A stretch of 13,277 bases of DNA. Origin: Clostridia bacterium (GTDB lineage: Bacteria > Bacillota > Clostridia > TANB77 > CAG-508). The notes under the pieces were generated by a model. The model was not told the origin of the DNA and did not search any database. It was given only the letters and a program-made list of their open reading frames with translations. The stretch spans positions 1 to 13,277 of the forward strand of contig CAAECB010000006.1 in assembly GCA_900754285.1 (NCBI GenBank), read 5' to 3'. This document shows, one piece after another, positions 1-6,293 of the stretch. A program made the position numbers and the translations under genes. The stretch's first letter is position 1. Every line of letters begins with the position of its first letter.

Positions 1-80
1 CCTGATACTATGCTTTTTGGCAATTTATTTTCACTTTGTGTTGCGAAACTAAAAAGTTTCATATTGTTTCCTATAATATA
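1..80. other. Unresolved gene edge at the left end of the window
   Basis: No gene can be assigned, and three readings compete. On the minus strand an ATG at 62-60 follows an AGGA-type ribosome binding site (about 67-71) and stays open to the window edge for about 20 codons (MKLFSFATQSENK...). On the plus strand one frame runs open from base 1 to a TAA at 79-81, directly before the terminator. A second plus frame, with hydrophobic residues (LILCFLAIYFHFVLRN), stops at 50-52. The two-way terminator at 80-125 mildly favours the tail of a plus-strand gene converging on deoD, while the AGGA-ATG pair favours a minus-strand gene start. A small hairpin (45-50 with 55-60) also lies here. Confidence 0.25.
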
Positions 81-125
81 AAAAAGCAAATAATTTCAGT
101 TTTAGAAATTTGATTTGCTTTTTTT
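80..125. terminator. Two-way intrinsic terminator beyond deoD
   Basis: AAAAAGCAAAT (81-91) pairs with ATTTGCTTTTT (113-123). The stem continues as AATTTC (92-97) with GAAATT (105-110) after a two-base bulge, around a seven-base loop. A T-run follows on the plus strand (119-125) and six Ts follow on the minus strand (85-80). It therefore fits a Rho-independent terminator for minus-strand deoD, whose stop is about 24 nt away, and for any plus-strand gene ending to the left. Confidence 0.7.
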
Positions 126-134
126 GGTACAATC

Positions 135-160
135 ATAACCACGTATTTACACGTGGTTAT
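135..160. repeat. Perfect 10-bp inverted repeat spanning the deoD stop codon
   Basis: ATAACCACGT (135-144) and ACGTGGTTAT (151-160) are exact reverse complements around a six-base loop. The deoD stop codon (TAA, read from 149-147) lies in that loop, so the last codons of deoD form one arm. No T-run follows directly in either direction, so on its own it is not a terminator. It may be an RNA 3'-end stabiliser acting with the terminator at 80-125. Confidence 0.6.
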
Positions 161-884
161 CTGTAATTTTTAAGCTACTATCTAAAGCAAGTTCAATCAT
201 AGAATTCAATCCACTTTGACGCTCTTCAGGAGTAGCAATATCTTTTATATATTTAGAATCAACAATACTCATAAGGCAAGCCGCATTTTTATTAAGAAGC
301 TTAGCAACATAAAATAACGCAAAAGCCTCCATTTCAGCACCATAAGGATTAAAATCCTTAGGAACCCTATCCATAAATTTAGAAACATCTGACATATAAA
401 CATCAAAACAATCAGTACACACAGTATTACCTTCAAATAAATTTATATTCTTTTTCTTAGCGGTCTCTGAAATAATAGAATTTAAAAATTCACTTCCAGA
501 AACTTCGTGACAAACATCATTATTTAAAGTCAAAGCAAAATTACTTTCAGAAAAAACATTTTTAGCCAAAATAATATCAAATAAATTAGCATTAGGTAAA
601 TAACCACCGCAAGAGCCAATACGTATAATATTTTGGACATCATAAAACTTAAAAAGTTCATAAGAATAAATACCCATGCTAGGCATTCCCATACCAGAAG
701 CCATAACGGTTAATTGTTTTCCTTTATAAGTTCCAGTATAAGCAAACATACCCCTAACTTGATTAACCAATTTTGCATCATCCAAAAAGTTTTCAGCAAT
801 ATATTTTGCACGCAATGGATCTCCTGGCATTATTACAGTTTTAGCAATATCTCCAAGTTTTGCTTCATTATGTGGTGTAGACAT
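147..884 (-). CDS. deoD: Purine nucleoside phosphorylase, DeoD type
   Basis: A cytoplasmic enzyme that splits purine (deoxy)ribonucleosides with phosphate into free base and (deoxy)ribose-1-phosphate, for nucleoside salvage. The 245-residue product matches the hexameric E. coli-type family (about 235-240 residues). It carries His5 in the N-terminal STPHN motif, the phosphate-binding GDPLRAK loop (21-27) and RIGSCGG (88-94, with Arg88 and Ser91). It also has the nucleoside-binding EMEA motif (184-187) and the catalytic Asp209 in SIVDSKY, paired with Arg222 in EERQSG. These correspond to the E. coli DeoD active-site set after small insertions, so it should be active. The ATG is set by an AGGAGGG site (891-897 on the minus strand). 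It is transcribed away from hrcA, with 178 nt between the two starts. The C-terminus (KITDNHV) is a few residues longer than usual. Confidence 0.96.
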   Translation of the reverse strand: MSTPHNEAKLGDIAKTVIMPGDPLRAKYIAENFLDDAKLVNQVRGMFAYTGTYKGKQLTVMASGMGMPSMGIYSYELFKFYDVQNIIRIGSCGGYLPNANLFDIILAKNVFSESNFALTLNNDVCHEVSGSEFLNSIISETAKKKNINLFEGNTVCTDCFDVYMSDVSKFMDRVPKDFNPYGAEMEAFALFYVAKLLNKNAACLMSIVDSKYIKDIATPEERQSGLNSMIELALDSSLKITDNHV

Positions 885-969
885 AAAAATCCCTCCTATC
901 TATATTTAAAAACATTTTATAATAATATCAAAAAAAAGGCAATTAATTCACAAAAAATTCACAAAAAAA

Positions 970-996
970 TTAGCACAAACTATTGACAAGTGCTAA
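970..996 (+). promoter_or_regulatory. CIRCE-like operator 1 (HrcA site) overlapping the -35 box
   Basis: TTAGCACAA (970-978), nine bases, then AAGTGCTAA (988-996). The arm length and 9-base spacer are exactly those of CIRCE (TTAGCACTC-N9-GAGTGCTAA). The inner two bases of each arm are changed, so seven bases per arm still pair. It covers the -35 box of the hrcA promoter, so HrcA bound here should exclude RNA polymerase. It is degenerate relative to consensus and may be a weaker site. Confidence 0.8.
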
Positions 997-1011
997 AAAA
1001 AATAGTAATAT
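983..1011 (+). promoter_or_regulatory. Sigma-A-type promoter of the hrcA operon
   Basis: A perfect -35 TTGACA (983-988), a 17-base spacer, then -10 TAATAT (1006-1011). Transcription would begin near 1017-1019, just before the second CIRCE. This is the only promoter with both boxes convincing ahead of hrcA-grpE-dnaK-dnaJ. Confidence 0.85.
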
Positions 1012-1021
1012 ATAAAAGTAG

Positions 1022-1048
1022 TTAGCAATCAAACACAATGAGTGCTAA
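1022..1048 (+). promoter_or_regulatory. CIRCE operator 2 (HrcA site) in the hrcA leader
   Basis: TTAGCAATC (1022-1030), nine bases, then GAGTGCTAA (1040-1048). The right arm is the exact CIRCE consensus and the left differs by one base. It lies in the predicted 5' untranslated region, between the transcription start and the ribosome binding site. Bound HrcA could block early elongation, and the RNA hairpin could also affect mRNA stability, as reported for CIRCE in Bacillus. Confidence 0.92.
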
Positions 1049-1050
1049 GT

Positions 1051-1056
1051 GAGGTG
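1051..1056 (+). promoter_or_regulatory. Ribosome binding site that sets a TTG start for hrcA
   Basis: GAGGTG, six As, then TTG (1063-1065) is textbook spacing for a clostridial site. In-frame GTG codons at 1042 and 1054 lie inside CIRCE 2 or inside this Shine-Dalgarno sequence, and neither has a proper site of its own. Confidence 0.75.
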
Positions 1057-1062
1057 AAAAAA

Positions 1063-2073
1063 TTGGACGAAAGAAAGAAAAAAGTATTGCAAGCAATTGT
1101 AGAAGAATACGTCAATACAGCAGAACCTGTTAGCTCAAATTTATTGACACAAAAAGATGAATTAAATAATTATAGCAGTGCAACAATTAGAAATGAAATG
1201 GCTGACTTGGAAAAAGCTGGGTACTTAGAAAAAACTCATACATCAAGTGGAAGAATCCCATCAGAAAAAGGTTATAGATATTATGTTGATGAACTACTAA
1301 GAGATGATAATATTAGTTTAGAAGAAATAAAATATATAAGTGATAAACTAGAAACAAAAGTAAATGAAATTGATGAATTAACAAAAATAGCAACATCAAC
1401 ATTATCAGAAATAACACATTATACAACATTAGCCATAGGCCCAAGTACAGACACCCAAACAATTGAAGAAATTAAATTTGTAATGTTAGGTCAAAGAATG
1501 CTTATGGCAGTTATATTAACCAATTATGGAATGGTTAAAGAAACGATTATAAAATTTGATGAAGACATATCAGAAAAACAAGTTGAAACTATAAATTATA
1601 TGTTCAATAAAAAATTAAAAGGTCAACCTCTTGAAGTTATAGATGTACCTTTAGAAGAATATTTGATAAATGAAATGAAGTATAGTGTAAAAGTTATAAA
1701 ACCAATAATTGAGCAAATAAAAAAGGTTTTGCAAGAAGAAAGACAGTTGTACTTAGAAGGAGCTAACAAAGCATTTGATTTGCCAGAATTTAATAGCTTA
1801 GAAGTAGCTAAAAATTTTGTTAATATTATAGATGAAAAAGAGCTTATGGCAGATATGCTTGATTCTGGTTTTGCAAAAGATATTAATGTATATATAGGAG
1901 ACGAAAATGAAAAAGAACAATTAAAAGACTTTAGTGTTATTACTTTTAAACATAGAGTTGGCAATAGGGATTTAGGTACAATTGGTATTATAGGTCCTAA
2001 ACGTATGGATTATTCTAAAGTTATCTCTGTTATGAAATATATTAATAAAAAACTAAATGAAAAAGATATGTAA
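1063..2073 (+). CDS. hrcA: Heat-inducible transcription repressor HrcA
   Basis: A DNA-binding repressor of class I heat-shock genes. It binds CIRCE and, in the known model, needs GroEL to stay active. Read from the TTG at 1063 the product is 336 residues, normal for HrcA (about 340). The N-terminal winged helix is clear: DERKKKVLQAIVEEYV, then SSATIRNEM (38-46), TSSGRIPS (60-67) and GYRYYVDELL (70-79). The remainder is the GAF-like dimerisation region with its inserted domain, ending in the conserved block GNRDLGTIGIIGPKRMDY. Starting at GTG 1042 would add seven residues encoded by the operator itself, which is unlikely. It is the first gene of the operon, 23 nt ahead of grpE, and two CIRCE sites upstream imply autorepression. 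No groESL lies in the window. Confidence 0.96.
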   Translation: MDERKKKVLQAIVEEYVNTAEPVSSNLLTQKDELNNYSSATIRNEMADLEKAGYLEKTHTSSGRIPSEKGYRYYVDELLRDDNISLEEIKYISDKLETKVNEIDELTKIATSTLSEITHYTTLAIGPSTDTQTIEEIKFVMLGQRMLMAVILTNYGMVKETIIKFDEDISEKQVETINYMFNKKLKGQPLEVIDVPLEEYLINEMKYSVKVIKPIIEQIKKVLQEERQLYLEGANKAFDLPEFNSLEVAKNFVNIIDEKELMADMLDSGFAKDINVYIGDENEKEQLKDFSVITFKHRVGNRDLGTIGIIGPKRMDYSKVISVMKYINKKLNEKDM

Positions 2074-2096
2074 TTATCTTAGAAAGAAGGTATAAA

Positions 2097-2618
2097 ATGT
2101 CTGAAAAAGAGAAAAATGTAAATAGTGAAGATTTAGAAAATGAAATTAAAAATGAAGCTAAACAAGAAAATTCTCAAGAACAAGAAATGCAAAAATTAAA
2201 ACAAGAATTAGATGATATTACTGATAGATATAAAAGAATCTTAGCTGAATTTGAAAATCATAAAAAACGTAGCCAAAAAGAAAGAGATAATTTATATAAT
2301 TCTATTTTAGGCGATATTGTTGAATTGATGTTACCTATATTAGATAATCTTGAAAATGCGGCTAAAGTTGAGACTAAAGATGAAGAGTATAAAAAAGGCG
2401 TTGAACTTGTTTTGAAACAGTTTAAAGATACTCTAAGTTCTAAAGGCGTTGAAGAAATTAAGGCTTTGGGCGAGACTTTTGATCCTGAGATTCATGAGGC
2501 TGTTAGCAGTGTTCAGGATGATTCTAAAGGGGAAAAAGAAATCGTTCAAGAATACAGGAAGGGCTACAAAATAGGTACCAAGGTTATAAGGCATTCTATG
2601 GTCGTAGTCGCCAACTAA
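2097..2618 (+). CDS. grpE: Nucleotide exchange factor GrpE
   Basis: A co-chaperone that releases ADP from DnaK and resets the Hsp70 cycle; it acts as a cytoplasmic dimer. The product is 173 residues. An acidic, disordered N-terminus (about 1-30) is followed by a long helix and coiled coil (about 31-70, with AEFENHKKRSQKER). A four-helix bundle region comes next, then the C-terminal beta wing with GETFDPEIHEAV (125-136) and the closing GYKIGTKVIRHSMVVVAN block, both family signatures. A GAAGG site (2086-2090) precedes the ATG. The last 150 bases or so use noticeably more G- and C-ending codons (AAG, GAG, AGG, GGC) than the first part, although the protein continues normally. Confidence 0.96.
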   Translation: MSEKEKNVNSEDLENEIKNEAKQENSQEQEMQKLKQELDDITDRYKRILAEFENHKKRSQKERDNLYNSILGDIVELMLPILDNLENAAKVETKDEEYKKGVELVLKQFKDTLSSKGVEEIKALGETFDPEIHEAVSSVQDDSKGEKEIVQEYRKGYKIGTKVIRHSMVVVAN

Positions 2619-2655
2619 AACGAATTACAAGCAGCATCTTACTTTGTTAAACTTC

Positions 2656-2702
2656 ATAAAACTTTTTTCAATGTACCAATGTACTATTTCAAAAAGTTTT
2701 AT
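2656..2702 (+). repeat. 12-bp inverted repeat downstream of grpE
   Basis: ATAAAACTTTTT (2656-2667) pairs perfectly with AAAAAGTTTTAT (2691-2702). The 23-base loop itself contains GTAC-CAAT-GTAC (2673-2684). The stem has only one G-C pair and the downstream sequence is TCGTTTGCC, so it is a poor intrinsic terminator. A partial terminator, a processing site or an mRNA 3'-end stabiliser is plausible. Confidence 0.55.
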
Positions 2703-2748
2703 TCGTTTGCCTTGTAATATACTACTTCTAATCCGTTTATAACAAATC

Positions 2749-2811
2749 GATTAAAAGCGATAATTCAGCTTATAATTTAGCTTAAAAATGCAAATCTTAT
2801 CACTTTTAATC
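2749..2811 (+). repeat. 15-bp imperfect inverted repeat ahead of dnaK
   Basis: GATTAAAAGCGATAA (2749-2763) pairs with TTATCACTTTTAATC (2797-2811), 14 of 15 positions, with one C-A mismatch (2758/2802). The loop is 33 bases. CTACTT (2722-2727) and AAGTAG (2826-2831) could close an outer stem around it. It sits in the 5' region of dnaK. Its function is unknown. Confidence 0.6.
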
Positions 2812-2900
2812 AATTTAAAAAATATAAGTAGCAGCATCTTGCTGTGGCAGTTTTAGTTATTAATTTTAAAATATAAAAAAGTTTTAGGGAGGAATTTAAA

Positions 2901-4745
2901 ATGGGAAAAATTATAGGAATTGATTTAGGAACAACAAATTCATGTGTAGCAGTTATGGAAGGAGGAGAGCCAGTAGTTATACCAAATGCAGAAGGAAATA
3001 GAACAACACCATCTGTTGTAGCATTTTCTAAAAATGGAGAAAGACTAGTTGGACAAATAGCAAAACGTCAAGCTGTTACAAATCCAGATAATACAGTTAT
3101 TTCTATTAAAAGAAAAATGGGAACAGCTGAAAAAGTAAAAATAGAAGGAGATAATTTTACACCTCAAGAAATTTCAGCAATGATTTTACAAAAATTAAAA
3201 TCTGATGCAGAAAATTATTTAGGACAAAAAGTTTCACAAGCAGTTATTACTGTACCTGCATATTTCAATGATAGTCAAAGACAAGCAACAAAAGATGCTG
3301 GTAAAATTGCAGGACTAGAAGTTTTAAGAATTATAAATGAACCTACAGCAGCAGCTTTAGCTTATGGAATGGATAAAGAACAAGACCAAAAAATATTAAT
3401 ATATGACTTAGGTGGAGGAACATTTGATGTTTCTATACTAGATATTGGTGATGGAGTATTTGAAGTTTTATCTACAAGTGGTAATACACACTTAGGTGGA
3501 GACGATTTTGATAATGCAATTATTGAATATTTAGTAAGTGAATTCAAAAAATCAAATGGAATTGATTTAAAAACAGATAAAATGGCTATGCAAAGATTAA
3601 AAGAAGCAGCAGAAAAAGCTAAAATTGAATTATCAGGAGTTCAACAAACACAAATTAACTTACCATTTATTACAGCTGATAGCACAGGACCAAAACACTT
3701 AGATGTTACATTAACAAGAGCTAAATTTGAAGAATTAATACATGATTTAGTAGAAGGAACAGCAGGACCAGTTAACCAAGCATTAAAAGATGCAGGATTA
3801 ACAGCAAATGATATTCATAAAGTATTATTAGTTGGTGGATCTACAAGAGTTCCAGCAGTACAAGAAATGGTTAAGAAAATTACAGGAAAAGAACCAGATA
3901 AAGGAATAAACCCAGACGAATGTGTTGCAATTGGTGCAGCTATTCAAGGTGGTGTTTTATCAGGAGATGTTAAAGACTTAGTATTACTAGATGTAACACC
4001 ATTATCATTAGGTATTGAAACATATGGTGGAGTATTTACAAAATTAATAGAAAGAAATACAACAATACCAACTAAAAAATCACAAATATTCTCTACAGCA
4101 GCAGATGGTCAAACATCAGTAGAAGTTCACGTTTTACAAGGTGAAAGAGAAATGGCTGCATATAACAAAACATTAGGAAGATTCCAATTAACAGGAATCC
4201 CAGCAGCACCAAGAGGAGTACCTCAAATAGAAGTTACATTTGATATTGATGCAAACGGAATCGTACATGTATCTGCAAAAGATATGGCTACAGGAAACAG
4301 TCAAGATGTTTCAATTACAGCATCAACAAATTTAACAGAGGAAGATATTGATAAAGCTGTTAAAGATGCAGAAGCACATGCAGCTGAAGATAAAAAGAAA
4401 AAAGAAGAAATTGAAGTTAAAAATAATGCAGAAAGCTTAATTTATAACAGTGAAAAAACATTAGGAGATTTAGGAGATAAAATTAGTAGTGAAGAAAAAG
4501 CAAAAGTTCAAACAGAAATCGACAATACTAAAAAAGCTCTAGAATCAAATAATACAGACCAAATTAAAGAAGCCACAGAAAAATTAACAAAAGTATTTTA
4601 TGATATGTCAGAACAATTATATAAAAATGCAAATCCAAATGGAGAAGCAGGAGTAGATCCAAATGCAGCAAATGGAGCAGAATCTAATAATGATGGCAAT
4701 GTTTATGATGCAGATTATAAAGTTGAAGATGATGATAACAAATAA
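2901..4745 (+). CDS. dnaK: Chaperone DnaK (Hsp70)
   Basis: The ATP-driven Hsp70 chaperone of the cytoplasm; DnaJ stimulates its ATPase and GrpE exchanges its nucleotide. The product is 614 residues, the size usual in Firmicutes. The ATPase domain shows GIDLGTTNS (6-14), NEPTAAALAYG (146-156), the phosphate-2 loop DLGGGTFD (169-176) and VGGSTRVPAV (311-320). The hydrophobic interdomain linker DLVLLDVTP starts at residue 359. The beta-sandwich peptide-binding domain follows (about 367-505), then the helical lid. The flexible acidic tail is rich in Asn, Gly and Asp and ends VEDDDNK. The start is fixed by a strong AGGGAGGA site. It is the third gene of the operon, so CIRCE control through the hrcA promoter is expected. 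Confidence 0.98.
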   Translation: MGKIIGIDLGTTNSCVAVMEGGEPVVIPNAEGNRTTPSVVAFSKNGERLVGQIAKRQAVTNPDNTVISIKRKMGTAEKVKIEGDNFTPQEISAMILQKLKSDAENYLGQKVSQAVITVPAYFNDSQRQATKDAGKIAGLEVLRIINEPTAAALAYGMDKEQDQKILIYDLGGGTFDVSILDIGDGVFEVLSTSGNTHLGGDDFDNAIIEYLVSEFKKSNGIDLKTDKMAMQRLKEAAEKAKIELSGVQQTQINLPFITADSTGPKHLDVTLTRAKFEELIHDLVEGTAGPVNQALKDAGLTANDIHKVLLVGGSTRVPAVQEMVKKITGKEPDKGINPDECVAIGAAIQGGVLSGDVKDLVLLDVTPLSLGIETYGGVFTKLIERNTTIPTKKSQIFSTAADGQTSVEVHVLQGEREMAAYNKTLGRFQLTGIPAAPRGVPQIEVTFDIDANGIVHVSAKDMATGNSQDVSITASTNLTEEDIDKAVKDAEAHAAEDKKKKEEIEVKNNAESLIYNSEKTLGDLGDKISSEEKAKVQTEIDNTKKALESNNTDQIKEATEKLTKVFYDMSEQLYKNANPNGEAGVDPNAANGAESNNDGNVYDADYKVEDDDNK

Positions 4746-4968
4746 TGTTAAATTATGTGAGAGGTTGGAATTATCCAGCCTCAAACTTTAGTAAAGAACA
4801 AAAGCGGACATTAATAACATTGGCACTTATTAGAACATTTTAAAGTCCGCGTATTTGTTAGAGCGCGAAATTTGCTTTGCAAATTTCTGTGCACTATTAT
4901 ATTTTATAAGTTTGGACTAATATTGATGGATTATAAGAGATATATATTAAATTATGGAGGTGAAATAA
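4746..4968 (+). other. Structured 223-nt dnaK-dnaJ spacer with three hairpins
   Basis: No gene seen. Hairpin 1: GAGGTTGGA (4761-4769) with TCCAGCCTC (4774-4782), one G-T pair, four-base loop. Hairpin 2: GCGGAC (4804-4809) with GTCCGC (4845-4850), extended past an internal loop by AACAAA (4797-4802) with TTTGTT (4854-4859). Hairpin 3: GAAATTTGC (4867-4875) with GCAAATTTC (4879-4887), three-base loop, extended by GCGC (4863-4866) with GTGC (4889-4892). None is followed directly by a T-run, so classical termination is not indicated. They may set the dnaK to dnaJ ratio through attenuation or RNA processing; that is inference. Confidence 0.6.
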
Positions 4969-6132
4969 GTGGCATCAAAAAGAGATTATTATGAAGTATT
5001 GGGCGTTCAAAAAACAGCAACAGATGACGAACTAAAAAAAGCATATAGAAAATTAGCAAAAAAATATCATCCTGACGCAAATCCAGATAATAAAGAAGAA
5101 GCAGAAGCAAAATTCAAAGAGATAAATGAAGCATATGAAACATTATCAGACCCTCAAAAAAGAAAAATGTATGATCAATTTGGACCAGATGGACCACAAG
5201 GATTTGGTGGAAATGGAGGACCTTTTGGAGGCCAAGGTGGATATTACTCATACACAGGAGGATTTGATGGATTCGGAGATTTTGGAGACTTTAGCGACAT
5301 CTTTTCATCATTTTTTACAGGAGGATTTGGAGGCAGACAGTCTAGTAAAAGGCAAACTGGTCCAAGAAAAGGTGCAGATTTAAATGTTCATGTTGATATA
5401 TCATTTGAAGATGCATTTTTAGGTGTTGATAAAGAAATTATAATAACAAGAAATGAAACTTGTAAAGAATGTAGTGGTACAGGAGCAAAACCTGGAACTA
5501 AACCTATGAAATGTCCAACATGTCAAGGAACAGGTCAAGTAAAACAAGTTCAAAACACAATTTTAGGTTCTGTACAAACAACTAGAACTTGTTCAGAATG
5601 TCATGGAACAGGAGAAATTATAAAAGAACCATGCGAGACTTGTAGAGGCAAAGGAACAGTTAGAAAGCAACCAAAAATAAAATTCCATATTCCAGCAGGA
5701 ATTGATGATAATCAAACAGTAGTATTAAGAAAAGAAGGAGATCCAGGAGAAAAAGGTGGACCAAATGGAGATTTATATATAACAGTAAGAGTTAAAAAAC
5801 ATAATATTTTCTCAAGAAAAGGAAATAATGTTTTGTGCGAAATACCAATAACAATTACACAAGCAACATTAGGAGCAGAATTAGAAATTCCAATGGTAGA
5901 TGGATCTAAGGAAAAATACAAAATACCAGAAGGTACACAAACAGGTACAAAATTCACTATAAAAAATAAAGGATTTAAAAATGTAAATTCAACATCTCAA
6001 GGTGATTTTGTATTTACAGTAACAGTACAAACACCAAAAAGATTAACAAAAGAGCAAAGAGAGTTATTAACTCAACTTGCAAAAACAATGAATGAACAAC
6101 CACCTGTTAAGAAAAGAGGATTGTTCGGATAA
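4969..6132 (+). CDS. dnaJ: Chaperone DnaJ (Hsp40, type I)
   Basis: The J-domain co-chaperone that delivers substrates to DnaK and triggers ATP hydrolysis. The product is 387 residues with the full type I architecture. It has a J domain with the His34-Pro35-Asp36 triad, then a Gly/Phe-rich linker (about 75-125). Four CxxCxGxG zinc repeats follow (Cys165/168, 182/185, 208/211, 222/225). The C-terminal substrate-binding beta domains hold GDLYITV and QGDFVFTVTV. The GTG start is six bases after GGAGGTG (4956-4962) and gives the usual short N-terminus (MASKRDYYEVLG). It is the last gene of the heat-shock operon, closed by the terminator at 6195-6230. Confidence 0.97.
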   Translation: MASKRDYYEVLGVQKTATDDELKKAYRKLAKKYHPDANPDNKEEAEAKFKEINEAYETLSDPQKRKMYDQFGPDGPQGFGGNGGPFGGQGGYYSYTGGFDGFGDFGDFSDIFSSFFTGGFGGRQSSKRQTGPRKGADLNVHVDISFEDAFLGVDKEIIITRNETCKECSGTGAKPGTKPMKCPTCQGTGQVKQVQNTILGSVQTTRTCSECHGTGEIIKEPCETCRGKGTVRKQPKIKFHIPAGIDDNQTVVLRKEGDPGEKGGPNGDLYITVRVKKHNIFSRKGNNVLCEIPITITQATLGAELEIPMVDGSKEKYKIPEGTQTGTKFTIKNKGFKNVNSTSQGDFVFTVTVQTPKRLTKEQRELLTQLAKTMNEQPPVKKRGLFG

Positions 6133-6194
6133 TATAGCACATATAAATAATAACAATAACATATATTAAGTTTATAGAACTTTACAATAATGTT

Positions 6195-6230
6195 AAAAAT
6201 AGCAATTTTTTCATTGCTATTTTTTTATTT
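6195..6230 (+). terminator. Intrinsic terminator of the hrcA-grpE-dnaK-dnaJ operon
   Basis: AAAAATAGCAAT (6195-6206) pairs with ATTGCTATTTTT (6213-6224) around a six-base loop, running into a long T-rich tract (to 6230). It lies 63 nt after the dnaJ stop. Confidence 0.85.
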
Positions 6231-6242
6231 TTATAGTAAAAT
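6214..6242 (+). promoter_or_regulatory. Candidate recJ promoter overlapping the terminator
   Basis: TTGCTA (6214-6219), a 17-base spacer, then TAAAAT (6237-6242). The -10 matches consensus at five of six positions and the -35 at four. The -35 lies in the right arm of the dnaJ terminator. Transcription would begin near 6249, about 45 nt before the recJ ATG. The AT-rich context makes chance matches common. Confidence 0.4.
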
Positions 6243-6293
6243 ATTGAAAGTAGAAAAATTGATATTCCAAGATGAAAGGAAAGAGAAAAAGGA

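Larger units (their letters stand above)
2619..2900 (+). other. Structured 282-nt grpE-dnaK spacer
   Basis: No convincing gene. The spacer holds two large inverted repeats (2656-2702 and 2749-2811) and an 11-base direct repeat AGCAGCATCTT at 2630-2640 and 2830-2840, exactly 200 nt apart. Other potential pairings are AAACGAAT (2618-2625) with ATTCGTTT (2701-2708), and ATTACAAG (2624-2631) with CTTGTAAT (2711-2718). These two share bases and are mutually exclusive, so the RNA could switch fold. A perfect -10 TATAAT (2771-2776) has only a poor -35 (TCGATT, 2747-2752), so an internal dnaK promoter is possible but weak. There is no CIRCE. The dnaK ribosome binding site AGGGAGGA is at 2886-2893. 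Confidence 0.6.

Noticed and set aside
885..969. deoD promoter
   Set aside because: Several TATAAA/TATTAT and TTGTGA/TTGCCT strings exist on the minus strand, but none gives acceptable -35 to -10 spacing with good matches. The ATTCAC-A5 tandem (946-962) was noted without a role.
714..986. Plus-strand open frame of 90 codons opposite the deoD start
   Set aside because: It overlaps deoD and the CIRCE region, has low complexity (Lys, Asn, Ser, Phe) and no ribosome binding site or motif.
2619..4968. Additional CIRCE copies ahead of dnaK or dnaJ
   Set aside because: No TTAGCAC/GTGCTAA pair with a 9-base gap is present in either spacer.
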